NCBI GenBank assembly: GCA_035566895.1
Contig: DATMQA010000088.1
Location: 4,103-68,102 of the forward strand
Direction of reading: 5' to 3'
DNA: 64,000 bases
Source: DATMQA01 sp035566895
Lineage (GTDB): Bacteria > Verrucomicrobiota > Verrucomicrobiia > Limisphaerales > UBA8199
Shown: piece after piece, positions 32,987 through 41,559 of the stretch
Layout of the letters: each line of letters begins with the position of its first letter
How positions within the stretch are numbered: position 1 is the first letter of the stretch
Notes under the pieces: model-generated
Seen by the model: only the letters and a program-made list of their open reading frames with translations
What the model was told of the DNA's origin: nothing
Database searches by the model: none
Made by a program: the position numbers and the translations under genes

Positions 32987-33096
32987 AACGTCCGGGCTCT
33001 TTGAGTTCCCTTGTGGGTGCTTTTGTGGCGAATCGAATCCGCGCAAAACCAAGCCATCCAATTCCGCTCTAAGTTCCGCCACGGAAAGAACCGAAC

Positions 33097-34089
33097 ATGA
33101 AAGCCGCATTCATCAACCAAACCGGGACTCCCGAAGTGATCACCTATGGCGAGCTGCCCACCCCCAAACCATCCCGCAGGCAATGCCTGATCAAAGTCGG
33201 CGCCGTCGATGTGAACCCCATCGATACCTATATTCGCAGCGGAGCCATTCCGGCTAAATTGTCGTTCCCCTTTATCCTCGGGCGCGACCTGGCGGGAACC
33301 GTGGTCGAGGTGGGCGCCAGCGTGAAGAGCTTCAAACCGGGCGACCGCGTTTGGGCCACCAGCCAGGGCGCCGATGGGCGCCCGGGCACCTTCGCCGAAT
33401 TCGCCGCCGTGGACCAGCGCTGGCTCCATCTCACGCCCGCCGGGGTGAGCGACGAAGACATCGTGGCCCTCTCCCTGGTCGGGATTACCGCCCAGCTTGG
33501 CCTGGTGCGCAGCGCCAACTTGAAAACAGGCGAGGTCCTGTTCGTTAACGGCGGCTCCGGCGGTGTCGGCTCCAGCGTAGTCCAAATGGCGAAAATCCTC
33601 GGCGCGCGCGTTATCACCACTGCCGGCACCGATGAAAAGGTCAAAATCTGCCGCGACCTGGGCGCCGACCTCGCCCTTAACTATAAAACTCAGGATGTGG
33701 ACGCTGCCGTCAAGCAGTTCGCCCCTGAAGGCGTAAACGTCTGGTGGGAGACCCTGCGCGAGCCCAACTTCGAACGCACGCTCCCCCTGCTGGCATTGCG
33801 CGGCCGGATGATCGTTATGGCTGGGCGCGACGCCCGGCCGGTGTTCCCGGTCGGCCCGTTCTATGTGAAGGACTGCTCGCTTCATGGTTTCGCCATGTTT
33901 AACGCGACCGCTCGCGAGCAGCGCTCCGCAGCCAACTCGATCAATCGCTGGCTCGCCGAAGGCAAACTCAAGCCGCGCATCGATCGCGTCCTGCCGCTCT
34001 CGCAGGCTGCCGAAGCCCACCGCCTCCAGGAGCAGAGCACGGTTCACGGCTCCAGCGCCCTGGCGGGCAAGCTTGTCTTGAAACCGTGA
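33097..34089 (+). CDS. zinc-independent MDR alcohol dehydrogenase / quinone reductase
   Basis: 330 residues. The N-terminal GroES-like domain has VDVNPIDTYIRSGAIP and ILGRDLAGTVVEVG. The Rossmann domain has VLFVNGGSGGVGSSVVQMAK (NADPH motif GGxGGVGxxxVQ). No structural-zinc cysteine cluster is present. This is typical of quinone oxidoreductase-type MDR enzymes that reduce quinones or enones in the cytoplasm. It is 110 bases downstream of the DUF1080 gene. Whether it belongs to the same pathway is unclear. Confidence 0.87.
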   Translation: MKAAFINQTGTPEVITYGELPTPKPSRRQCLIKVGAVDVNPIDTYIRSGAIPAKLSFPFILGRDLAGTVVEVGASVKSFKPGDRVWATSQGADGRPGTFAEFAAVDQRWLHLTPAGVSDEDIVALSLVGITAQLGLVRSANLKTGEVLFVNGGSGGVGSSVVQMAKILGARVITTAGTDEKVKICRDLGADLALNYKTQDVDAAVKQFAPEGVNVWWETLREPNFERTLPLLALRGRMIVMAGRDARPVFPVGPFYVKDCSLHGFAMFNATAREQRSAANSINRWLAEGKLKPRIDRVLPLSQAAEAHRLQEQSTVHGSSALAGKLVLKP

Positions 34090-34122
34090 AGCATACATCG
34101 ATACGCCGGCCTGCGGACTGAC

Positions 34123-34245
34123 GCGCGAAGCGTTTGGAGTGCGTGCGCTCTGCGCCGCTTTGTTATGTTCGAGCTGAGTGGTTACATTTAGCTGCTCGAG
34201 AGTCCGAGAACGGCGCAGAGCGCACGCACTCCAAACGCTTCGCGC
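34123..34245. repeat. perfect 35-base inverted repeat with 53-base loop
   Basis: Arms at 34123-34157 and 34211-34245 match base for base. They begin GCGCGAAGCGTTTGGAGTGC and end CTCTGCGCCG. It lies between two genes of the same direction and has no T-tract, so it is not a standard terminator. It may be a small palindromic mobile repeat. Confidence 0.9.
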
Positions 34246-34323
34246 CTCTCGTTCAATGATTTTGCGCTTTTTTCTGTAACAATTGCCCCCTCTCCTGCGT
34301 ATTACCTGCAGGGTCATCGTGTT

Positions 34324-35550
34324 ATGCTGAATGTTAATCAACCTTTGCCCGGCCTGCCACGCCGTACCTTCCTCAAAGGCGTGGCGGCCAGTGCCGGCGC
34401 TCTCGCGCTCGGCGGCCCAAGCTTGCTGGCCCAGCCCTTGCCCGGCAAGACCCTTCCGGCGAAACCCCCGTATCGCGGCCCAAAGGTCATTATCGTCCGC
34501 TTCGGTGGCGGAGCGCGCCGGCGGGAAACAATTGACCCGCAGACTACCTGCGCGCCGTTTCTCTGCCGCGATTTTGCCAAACGCGGCACGCTGTTTACGA
34601 AAATGGAGATCGACTCCTTCACGCCCACCGTCGGCGTCGATACCAGTCATGGCCAAGGCACGCTCTACATCATCACTGGCAAATACGAAAAGTATAAGGA
34701 CATCACCGAAAAATTCCTCTCGGAACGATTCGCGTCGAAAGCGCCGACCATTTTCGAGTATCTCCGCAAGTCCTATAACGTGCCAGAGAGCCAGACCCTC
34801 ATCATCAACAGCGAAGACCGCACCAACGAGGAGTTTTACACCTTCAGCAACCATCATCTCTACGGCATCAATTACCGCTCGAACACGTTGAGCCTTTACC
34901 GCTACAAAACCTACCTGCTGCGCCGCGCCATCCAGGCCGGCAAATGGAGCGGTAAAGAACTCGAAAAGCAGCAAAAGCAATTGGCCAAACTCGAAGCGGT
35001 CGATTACCGCAACGCCGAACCCAACGGCCAGGGACCCGAGTTAGTGCGCTTCTGGGACCGGTGGCGCGAGTATTACGGCGAAACCGGCCTCGTCAACCCG
35101 CGCGGCGACCGATTGCTCACCGAGCTTGCTATCCGGTCGCTCAAGGACTTGCGGCCCCAATTGCTCATGGTCAATTACCAGGACTGCGACTACGTCCACT
35201 GGGGCAACCTCACGCATTACACCCGTGCCCTTACGATCATCGATGACGGTTTGAAGCAGCTCGTCGCTGCCGTCGAAGCCGATCCCGAATATCGCGACAA
35301 CACCGTCTTTGTCGTCGTGCCCGATTGTGGACGTGACAACAATCCGCTGGCCGATGTGCCCTGCCAGCACCATTTCGGCTCGCGCTCGTCGCATGAGATT
35401 TTCGCGCTGCTGGTCGGCGCAGGCGTGCGGCGCGGGCTGGTGGTCGATAACGCCACCGACCAAATCAGCATCGCCGGCACCATCGGCCACCTGATGGGCT
35501 TCAAAGCCGAGCACGCCGAAACCCGCGTCCTGGAAGAGGCGATCGCTTAG
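34324..35550 (+). CDS. Tat-exported alkaline phosphatase-superfamily protein
   Basis: 408 residues with a twin-arginine signal (LPRRTFLKGVAASAGALALG). After VIIVRFGGGARRRETIDPQT come SFTPTVGVDTSHGQGTLYII, LLMVNYQDCDYVHWG, TVFVVVPDCGRDNNPLADV and CQHHFGSRSSHEIFALLVGA. These Asp and His clusters fit the two-metal site of the alkaline phosphatase and sulfatase superfamily. No sulfatase CxPxR motif is present. A phosphatase, phosphodiesterase or mutase-like role is possible. The exact activity is not readable. Confidence 0.7.
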   Translation: MLNVNQPLPGLPRRTFLKGVAASAGALALGGPSLLAQPLPGKTLPAKPPYRGPKVIIVRFGGGARRRETIDPQTTCAPFLCRDFAKRGTLFTKMEIDSFTPTVGVDTSHGQGTLYIITGKYEKYKDITEKFLSERFASKAPTIFEYLRKSYNVPESQTLIINSEDRTNEEFYTFSNHHLYGINYRSNTLSLYRYKTYLLRRAIQAGKWSGKELEKQQKQLAKLEAVDYRNAEPNGQGPELVRFWDRWREYYGETGLVNPRGDRLLTELAIRSLKDLRPQLLMVNYQDCDYVHWGNLTHYTRALTIIDDGLKQLVAAVEADPEYRDNTVFVVVPDCGRDNNPLADVPCQHHFGSRSSHEIFALLVGAGVRRGLVVDNATDQISIAGTIGHLMGFKAEHAETRVLEEAIA

Positions 35551-35705
35551 GGCGGATGATGGATGGTGGATGATGGATGATGAACACGGGCAATAACATT
35601 GATTCCTCTGCACTCCCTCTCGATGCCGCGGCTGCACCTATCGACTCCTTGTCGCCCGCCATCGAGCCTCCATCATCCATCATCTACCATCCACCATCCT
35701 CCGCC
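35551..35705. repeat. imperfect inverted repeat of GGATGATGG units
   Basis: A GGCGGATGATGGATGGTGG-type arm at 35551-35582 and its complement at 35671-35705 flank the first codons of the membrane-protein gene. The repeat puts the annotated start of that gene in doubt. Confidence 0.65.
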
Positions 35706-37010
35706 GCTCTGCGGCGGCTCCGTCGCGCGTTGCTCTTCCCGGTAAAACTCTTTTGGGGAATGATCTTCTGCCAGGGATTGCTCGGAAGCATTTTCGTGGT
35801 CGGCTGGAGCTACCGCCTGGCGCAACGATTCGCCCTGAAATACTGGTGGTCGCACAGTTCACGCGCGCAGCCGAACACCACGTTCGCCGATTTTCTGGCC
35901 GGCAGCGAGCGGACCAGAGACCACCGCCACTGGCCTAATTGGTTCCTCCAGCAGGATTTCGCCGAGGCGCTCCGCCGGCAGCCTGGCGTGAGCGCGGGAA
36001 GGTATGTTTTTTCAGTGGTACGGGCGTTTACCCACGGCCTGTGGTTGAATTTCTGGATGGGGTTGCGCGCCATCGCCAATACCTGGGCGCTGACGCTACC
36101 TGCCTGTATTTTCTGGTGGTTCGGCTGGTATGACGGCTGGAACAATTCGTTTAACAAAGGCTACGAGCAGGCCGCAGTGGGCCCGCTGGTTTCTTTGCTG
36201 GGCATCCTGTTGTTCATCGCGGCTATGTTTTATGTCCCGCTCGCCCAAGCCCGCCAGGCCGTCACCGGCGATTGGCGCGCGTTCTTTGAGTTCCGGCTGG
36301 TCTGGAATTTAGCGCGCTTGCGCTGGGTCTCGTGCGTGGGCTTGGCGCTGCTTTATTCTCTGCTGGCGCTTCCGCTCAATATCCTGAAAACCTCGCCCAT
36401 GTTCTGGATGCAAAAACATCCGGAGCTGGTTTATGTTTCCGACGCGCTGCTTCTCAAGATGCTCAACGACTATTTCTTTTGGTGCGCCCTGCTGATGTTG
36501 CCGGCCTATGTGCTGCTGCGTGTGCTCGCGGCCCGGGTTTATGCCTCAGCCATAATGGCCTCGGTCCAATCCGGCAATATTCAGCCCGCCGCGCTCGCCG
36601 TTTATGAACGCGAAACCCTCGACCGTCTGGGACTCCTGGAGACCCGCCCGTCTCGCGAACGCCACGTCTTCGTCCGCTTTCTGGCCTGGACCGGCACGCG
36701 GGTGGGACGCGTGCTCGGCGGCGCGGCGCTGTTCTTTACCTGGTTCGGCTTTGTTGCCCAGATTTACATCGCCGAGTTCTTCAATTACCACGGCGGCCTA
36801 GGCTGGCTGAACCAGCCGCTCGTCCAGCTCCCCTGGTTCCATTACTTGCCGTCGCGGTTGAAAACCCCGCTGGGAGAGGTTTTCTTCGTGCTCCTGGCCT
36901 GGTTCGTTGCCTTGCTGATCTGGTCGGTTTTAAGCACGATTGCCAGAAGCACGAGCAGGCAGGCCAGCACACCGCCGCCAACGAACAGCTTGAACCAGAG
37001 GTCGGTCTGA
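35577..37010 (+). CDS. polytopic membrane protein of unknown function
   Basis: 477 residues if the first ATG is used. The first 45 residues (including PPSSIIYHPPSSAALRRLRR) are encoded by an inverted repeat, so the true start may be nearer VKLFWGMIF. About seven hydrophobic segments follow, including WALTLPACIFWWFGWYDGW, VSLLGILLFIAAMFYVPLA, LALLYSLLALPLNIL and a last one EVFFVLLAWFVALLIWSVL. No transport or enzyme motif was recognised. Its 3' end overlaps a small gene on the other strand by 169 bases. Confidence 0.65.
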   Translation: MMNTGNNIDSSALPLDAAAAPIDSLSPAIEPPSSIIYHPPSSAALRRLRRALLFPVKLFWGMIFCQGLLGSIFVVGWSYRLAQRFALKYWWSHSSRAQPNTTFADFLAGSERTRDHRHWPNWFLQQDFAEALRRQPGVSAGRYVFSVVRAFTHGLWLNFWMGLRAIANTWALTLPACIFWWFGWYDGWNNSFNKGYEQAAVGPLVSLLGILLFIAAMFYVPLAQARQAVTGDWRAFFEFRLVWNLARLRWVSCVGLALLYSLLALPLNILKTSPMFWMQKHPELVYVSDALLLKMLNDYFFWCALLMLPAYVLLRVLAARVYASAIMASVQSGNIQPAALAVYERETLDRLGLLETRPSRERHVFVRFLAWTGTRVGRVLGGAALFFTWFGFVAQIYIAEFFNYHGGLGWLNQPLVQLPWFHYLPSRLKTPLGEVFFVLLAWFVALLIWSVLSTIARSTSRQASTPPPTNSLNQRSV

Positions 37011-37093
37011 CGCTGAATGCGCCGGACCTCGGTCGCAGACGTGCGCGCCTCGGGGTCTTCCGCAAACTCCGCGCTCCCATCGGTGAACATCAT
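36842..37093 (-). CDS. small single-span membrane protein coupled to the secretin-like gene
   Basis: 83 residues with one membrane helix (WFKLFVGGGVLACLLVLLAI) and charged flanks. The ATG is two bases after the TAA of the secretin-like gene upstream, which suggests translational coupling. Against this, the frame overlaps the coding 3' end of the membrane protein on the plus strand by 169 bases, so one of the two frames might be shorter in reality. No family was recognised. Confidence 0.5.
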   Translation of the reverse strand: MMFTDGSAEFAEDPEARTSATEVRRIQRQTDLWFKLFVGGGVLACLLVLLAIVLKTDQISKATNQARSTKKTSPSGVFNRDGK

Positions 37094-37095
37094 GC

Positions 37096-38718
37096 TTAGA
37101 AGCCCGTTGCGATGCCGGCTGGACCGGAGTTTCCGCCGCGGTTATTACCCGTCGTCGGGTTTCCACTGGTGCTGTTCTGCTGCTGAGTTTGGCGCACAGT
37201 CAGCGGGTTGTTGTCCCCCAGCAATGAGTTTCGGCTGCTCGTGCTGGAGCTGGCGGCGGTGTTACGATGGAATAGGTCCTGCAGCATCTGGTTAATATCC
37301 TGCGGCTCGGCATTCCGCAGCTCATACACCTGTACCAATTCCTTGCGGGCCGCGCTGGCATCGAGTTGCTCGATGAGCTGCGCGATTTGCGGCATCCACG
37401 TCGTCGCTGCGCTGACCAATAGCGACGAGGTGCGCGCATCTGCCACCGCCAGCACCCGGCCCTTCTTCTTCGCCCGCTCGCTGCTGCCAGTTTGGTTGCC
37501 GGTGTTGTTCCCTCCATCAAAAACCGGTGGCGGAGGGAAACCACCAACCCGGAACTCCGCCTGGTTCTGTTCCGACCCGCTCTTGGAATCGTCGGGGAAG
37601 AGCTGGGCGAGTTGGCCGGCCAATTCCCTCGGGTCGGCATTGAGCAGGTGGAAGACGCGCAGTTCGGTGATGTCGGTGACCGGCTGATCGATTTGTTGGA
37701 CAATGTTGGCGGTCGTGTCCATCAGGGCGGCCGGCGAACTGACGATCAGGGAGTTGGAGGTCTCATCCGCCACAGCGACCACTTTGGCCGCGGCGGCGTT
37801 GCCGCCAGTGCCCGAACTCGAACTCCCCTGCGGCTCCACAAATCCCGGCGGACCGAAACCGCCCGGACCCGGTCCGGGCCCATTGAAGAGTTGGGCACGC
37901 TGGTTCGCGTTCTGGCTGGAGCCCTGCGACGAAAAGAGCTGCTGGAGCACCGTGGCCAACTGTTTGGCATCCGCATAATGCAGCGGGAAAACCTTGAGCG
38001 TGGACACCTTCGCGATGGAAGTATCCAGCGCGCTGACGATCTTAAGGACCCGCCGGATATCCCGCTTGGTGGCCACCAGCAGCAGGGTATTGGCGCTTTC
38101 GTTGACTGAGAGCGTGGCGGTCGCCGGCAGCAACGGTTGCAGATTATTGACTAACTGGCCGGCATTGGCATAGCGCACCGGAATGAGTTGAGTGACGGTT
38201 TCATCCGACTTGGCCACGGTCTCCGGGTCGTTGCCGGTAACTATCTCCAGGTCCGAGGTCCTGGCATTTTCCTGTCGCACGATGCTCAGAATCCGCCCGT
38301 CTCGAATCACCGCATACCCGTTTTTTTTGAGCGCCGAGTTGAGTAAGTCCACGGCCTCGTCCTTGCTCACGGGCGTTGTGCTCCAGACATCGAGCGTACC
38401 GCGCACCTCGGTCTCCTGGTTGATGACGAACCCAGCCGCATCGCTCAGATAGTCCAGGACCAGGCTTAATGGTGCCCCACGGAAGCTCAGGCGCAGGCTG
38501 TTGGTGGCGCCGGCGCCCTTCGTGGGAACTGCCAACGGATGCGTGTCGGCCGGTAGTAGGGGCTCACCTGACGCAGGCAGACGAGTCGCTCGCGTGACGC
38601 TCGCAACTTCGGCTGCAGCCGCCGCCGCTCGTTCCAATTGTGGTGCCGGCTCGGCTCCCAATGCCAGGCCCGTTCCCGTGAAAATTGCCAGTATACTCAC
38701 TCCCCAATTTGTTTTCAT
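37096..38718 (-). CDS. secretin N-domain protein lacking the channel domain
   Basis: About 540 residues from the ATG at 38718 with a signal peptide (VSILAIFTGTGLALGAEP). Repeated secretin/GspD N-type domains are visible: LSFRGAPLSLVLDYLSDAAG, LIPVRYANAGQLVNNLQPLL, LKVFPLHYADAKQLATVLQQ, LRVFHLLNADPRELAGQLAQ and VQVYELRNAEPQDINQMLQD. Some are separated by Gly/Asn/Ser-rich linkers. The protein ends with NNRGGNSGPAGIATGF and has no secretin beta-barrel. It therefore cannot form an outer-membrane channel alone. It may be an accessory ring or periplasmic scaffold. No pilus or type II secretion genes are near except a small membrane protein. Confidence 0.8.
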   Translation of the reverse strand: MKTNWGVSILAIFTGTGLALGAEPAPQLERAAAAAAEVASVTRATRLPASGEPLLPADTHPLAVPTKGAGATNSLRLSFRGAPLSLVLDYLSDAAGFVINQETEVRGTLDVWSTTPVSKDEAVDLLNSALKKNGYAVIRDGRILSIVRQENARTSDLEIVTGNDPETVAKSDETVTQLIPVRYANAGQLVNNLQPLLPATATLSVNESANTLLLVATKRDIRRVLKIVSALDTSIAKVSTLKVFPLHYADAKQLATVLQQLFSSQGSSQNANQRAQLFNGPGPGPGGFGPPGFVEPQGSSSSGTGGNAAAAKVVAVADETSNSLIVSSPAALMDTTANIVQQIDQPVTDITELRVFHLLNADPRELAGQLAQLFPDDSKSGSEQNQAEFRVGGFPPPPVFDGGNNTGNQTGSSERAKKKGRVLAVADARTSSLLVSAATTWMPQIAQLIEQLDASAARKELVQVYELRNAEPQDINQMLQDLFHRNTAASSSTSSRNSLLGDNNPLTVRQTQQQNSTSGNPTTGNNRGGNSGPAGIATGF

Positions 38719-38880
38719 GGGCTCAACCTGGCCCAACTCACCTTAAAACAACGTGAAGGGAAGCCGGTTTGCGAAGCTCATTCTTCATCGCCTCTTAAGG
38801 TCCCTCCTGCCACGATAGTACATGGCGAATTGCATTGATTACTGTGCGATTTACCGCCATCTAGAATTGAGGCAAGACCG

Positions 38881-39540
38881 ATGCGCGTGCTTGTGGTTGA
38901 AGACGAACCGGACCTGCTAGCCAGCCTATTGCGGGCCGTGCGCGAGGATGGTTATGCCGCCGATGGCGCGGCCGACGGCGAGGAGGGCCTGTACAAAGCC
39001 GAGAACTACGATTACGACGCCATCGTTCTGGACATCATGCTGCCGGGGCTCGATGGCTGGGAAGTCTTGCGCCGCTTGCGCAAAACCAAGAAAACCGCGG
39101 TGCTGATGCTGACCGCCCGCGATGCCGTGCGTGACCGGGTCCGGGGACTGGACACCGGTGCTGATGATTACGTGCTCAAGCCTTTCGACCTCGACGAGCT
39201 TCTGGCGCGGCTGCGCGCGCTCATCCGCCGCTCGGCCAACCAGCCTCAAGCCCGCCTGGAGATTGGCGATATCCTCATTGATACAGCCGGAAGGACGGTT
39301 TGCCGTCAGGGCGAGCCGGTTTCCCTGACCGCGCGAGAATACGCCCTGGTGGAATTCCTCGCCCTGCACCGTGGCAAAGTGGTCACCCGCACGACGCTCT
39401 ACGAACACCTCTTCGATGAAAATGACTCGACGCTCTCCAACCTCCTCGACGTGCATGTCTCCAATATCCGCAAGAAACTCGGCCACGACTTTATCACCAC
39501 GCGGCGGGGACATGGCTACAGCATCGAGAAAACGCAATGA
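38881..39540 (+). CDS. OmpR-family response regulator
   Basis: 219 residues. The receiver domain has acidic pocket EDEPD, phospho-acceptor Asp51 (IVLDIMLPG), Thr78 and Lys100 (VLKPF). The C-terminal winged helix contains VSLTAREYALVEFL and NIRKKLG...GHGYSIE. The stop codon overlaps the kinase start (ATGA), so the two are co-translated. It binds DNA after phosphorylation by that kinase. Target genes are unknown, and the divergent secretin-like gene 160 bases away is a possible candidate. Confidence 0.95.
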   Translation: MRVLVVEDEPDLLASLLRAVREDGYAADGAADGEEGLYKAENYDYDAIVLDIMLPGLDGWEVLRRLRKTKKTAVLMLTARDAVRDRVRGLDTGADDYVLKPFDLDELLARLRALIRRSANQPQARLEIGDILIDTAGRTVCRQGEPVSLTAREYALVEFLALHRGKVVTRTTLYEHLFDENDSTLSNLLDVHVSNIRKKLGHDFITTRRGHGYSIEKTQ

Positions 39541-41036
39541 TCTTTAACTCTATCCGCTGGCGCCTGCAGGCCTGGCACGGCCTGATTCTGGTCCTGGTGC
39601 TCGCCGGCTTCGGCCTCAGCGCCTATCATGTCACTCGTGACAACCAGTTGCGCCGTGTAGATCAGGAACTGGACCAGCGGCTGGGAGCCCTGTTTCGGCC
39701 GCCTCCCCCACAGGACCCGGGCTCGTCTCCGGAGCATCATCATCGAGAGGCGCGCTTCGACCCCTCGGAGTTCACGGTCAGAATTCGTGAAGCTATCCAG
39801 CGCGCCGTTCAGCAAGCTGGCGCGGCGGATGCCAGTCAAACCAACGCTTGCTATTACGTCTTATGGCAGGCGGACGGCTCGGTCCTGGCCAACTCTACTG
39901 CGAACCCCCAAGCCATCCCGTTGCCCGAACGCATCGAACCCGCTGCTCCGCCGGAAAGTCAGGGCCGGGAACCGTCGGGCCGCCCGTCCGCCGAACCCCG
40001 CCCCGGACCGCGAATGTTTCAAGGAGCCGCCCGCACTCGCGAGGAGCAGCGTGAGCTCTTCCGTTTCCTGCCGCATGGCGAGTGCATCCTTGTCGGACGC
40101 TCCCTGGCGCCGGAGTTGGCGGCGATGCACCGCCTGGGCTTTTGGCTGGTCGTCGCCGGCACGGCCGTGCTGCTGTTGGGCCTGGCGGGCGGATGGTGGC
40201 TGGCCTCGCGTGCGATCCGCCCGATTGAGGACATCAGCGCTACGGCCATGAAGATCGCCGCCGGCGACCTCTCCCAACGCATTAACGCGGCCGATACCGA
40301 CAGTGAGTTCGGCCGGCTGACCGCGGTGCTCAACTCCACCTTCGCCCGGCTCGAGGCGGCCTTCGCGCATCAGTCCCGGTTTACCTCTGATGCCTCCCAC
40401 GAGCTGCGCACTCCCCTCTCAGTTATTCTTTCTGAAACCCAAAGCTCCCTCTCCCGCGAGCGCAGCGCCCCGGAATATCGCCAGGCCCTCGAAGCCTGCC
40501 GCCGCGCCGCTCAGCGCATGCGCACGCTGGCCGAATCCCTCCTTGAATTGGCCCGGTTGGATGCAGGACAGGAGCCGATGAAACGCGAACCGTTCGACCT
40601 GGCCCGGGTCGCGCGTGAAGCCGTTGAACTGCTGCGGCCGCTCGCAACGGAACGCAGCGTCGAGGTTCGTTGCGAACTCAGTCCCTTGGAATGCCTCGGC
40701 GATGCGGAACGCATCAGCCAGGTCGCCACCAACCTCCTCACCAACGCCATTCATTTCAATCGTACCCAGGGGGAAGTCCGAATTGCCACCCTCGCTGAGA
40801 ATGGCACAGCAGTTCTCACCGTGACCGATACCGGCGAGGGCATTTCCACCGAGGATCTGCCGCACATCTTCGAGCGTTTTTATCGCGCCGATAAATCCCG
40901 CTCCCGCGCCCAGGGCCGGGCTGGTCTGGGGCTGGCCATCTCCAAAGCTATTGTTGATGCCCACGGCGGGGCCCTCGAAGTCTCCAGTCAACCCGGCGCC
41001 GGCAGTACCTTCCGCCTCACCCTGCCGCTCAAGTAA
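39537..41036 (+). CDS. HAMP-containing sensor histidine kinase
   Basis: 499 residues. Membrane helices at about 13-32 and 200-222 bracket a periplasmic sensor region that is Pro- and Arg-rich. A HAMP domain (RAIRPIEDISATAMKIAAGD) follows. HisKA has His288 in DASHELRTPLSVIL. The ATPase domain has the N box NLLTNAIHFN, G1 DTGEGIS and G2 GRAGLGLAI. It is a complete kinase for the OmpR partner, whose gene overlaps by four bases. The ligand is unknown. Confidence 0.95.
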   Translation: MIFNSIRWRLQAWHGLILVLVLAGFGLSAYHVTRDNQLRRVDQELDQRLGALFRPPPPQDPGSSPEHHHREARFDPSEFTVRIREAIQRAVQQAGAADASQTNACYYVLWQADGSVLANSTANPQAIPLPERIEPAAPPESQGREPSGRPSAEPRPGPRMFQGAARTREEQRELFRFLPHGECILVGRSLAPELAAMHRLGFWLVVAGTAVLLLGLAGGWWLASRAIRPIEDISATAMKIAAGDLSQRINAADTDSEFGRLTAVLNSTFARLEAAFAHQSRFTSDASHELRTPLSVILSETQSSLSRERSAPEYRQALEACRRAAQRMRTLAESLLELARLDAGQEPMKREPFDLARVAREAVELLRPLATERSVEVRCELSPLECLGDAERISQVATNLLTNAIHFNRTQGEVRIATLAENGTAVLTVTDTGEGISTEDLPHIFERFYRADKSRSRAQGRAGLGLAISKAIVDAHGGALEVSSQPGAGSTFRLTLPLK

Positions 41037-41072
41037 AGTTGTCGTTTGTTGCACCACTCACGAAGGCGTTCT

Positions 41073-41099
41073 CCCTCTCCCCTTCATAAGGGGAGAGGG
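41073..41099. repeat. perfect palindromic hairpin (CCCTCTCCCCTT type)
   Basis: CCCTCTCCCCTTCATAAGGG and its complement form a perfect hairpin just after the kinase gene. It is followed by TTGGGGTGAGGGG and not by a T-tract. The element resembles a palindromic repeat common in many genomes, but may still stop transcription. Confidence 0.7.
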
Positions 41100-41200
41100 T
41101 TGGGGTGAGGGGTAGCTTGCTTTTCTCTCGCCGCGGAGAAAATGATGCGTCTTGAATCACCCGGCCGGATTCCCCACACTCATCCGAGCCTGCACCGCCG

Positions 41201-41551
41201 ATGCCACGCCCGAACGACAGTCCGAACGAGCTTCCCGACTTCCGAGTAGTCCTCCGTAATGCCCAAGGGAAGTATGTGGCGAGCGACGCCCACGGAGTGT
41301 TTTTTACCGAAGATCGCCACGCCGCCATCGTGCTCAGTTACCGCGCGGAACGTGTCCCGGAACAAATCGAGGCGATTCGGAACAACCACGGCTTCACCCT
41401 GACAGCGGACCCGGTGCCCCTCGAGGAAATCTATGAAACCTGCGATCGGTGCAAGGACTTCTTCATGCCCTTCATGACGTTTTTTGACGGCAAGCGCTTC
41501 CTTTGTGCCGATTGCCGCAAGCCCGACCCCACCCGCTCTGCCCGCGCCTGA
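41201..41551 (+). CDS. small protein with paired CxxC motifs
   Basis: 116 residues. The second half holds CDRCKDFF and, 19 residues on, FLCADC. This looks like a zinc ribbon. The first half (FRVVLRNAQGKYVASDAHGV, then FFTEDRHAAIVLSY) is probably beta structure. No family was recognised. It is plus-strand, ends nine bases before the Dam-like gene on the other strand, and is probably independent. A nucleic-acid or protein-binding role is only suggested by the zinc ribbon. Confidence 0.65.
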   Translation: MPRPNDSPNELPDFRVVLRNAQGKYVASDAHGVFFTEDRHAAIVLSYRAERVPEQIEAIRNNHGFTLTADPVPLEEIYETCDRCKDFFMPFMTFFDGKRFLCADCRKPDPTRSARA

Positions 41552-41559
41552 ACCGCAAA

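Noticed and set aside
32983..34980. Minus-strand frame of 665 codons
   Set aside because: It spans two plus-strand genes, the gap between them and the perfect inverted repeat. Both plus-strand genes have clear families, so this is a shadow frame.
41073..41099. Hairpin as a definite terminator
   Set aside because: The stem is perfect, but no T-run follows and the sequence resembles a widespread palindromic repeat, so it was listed as a repeat.
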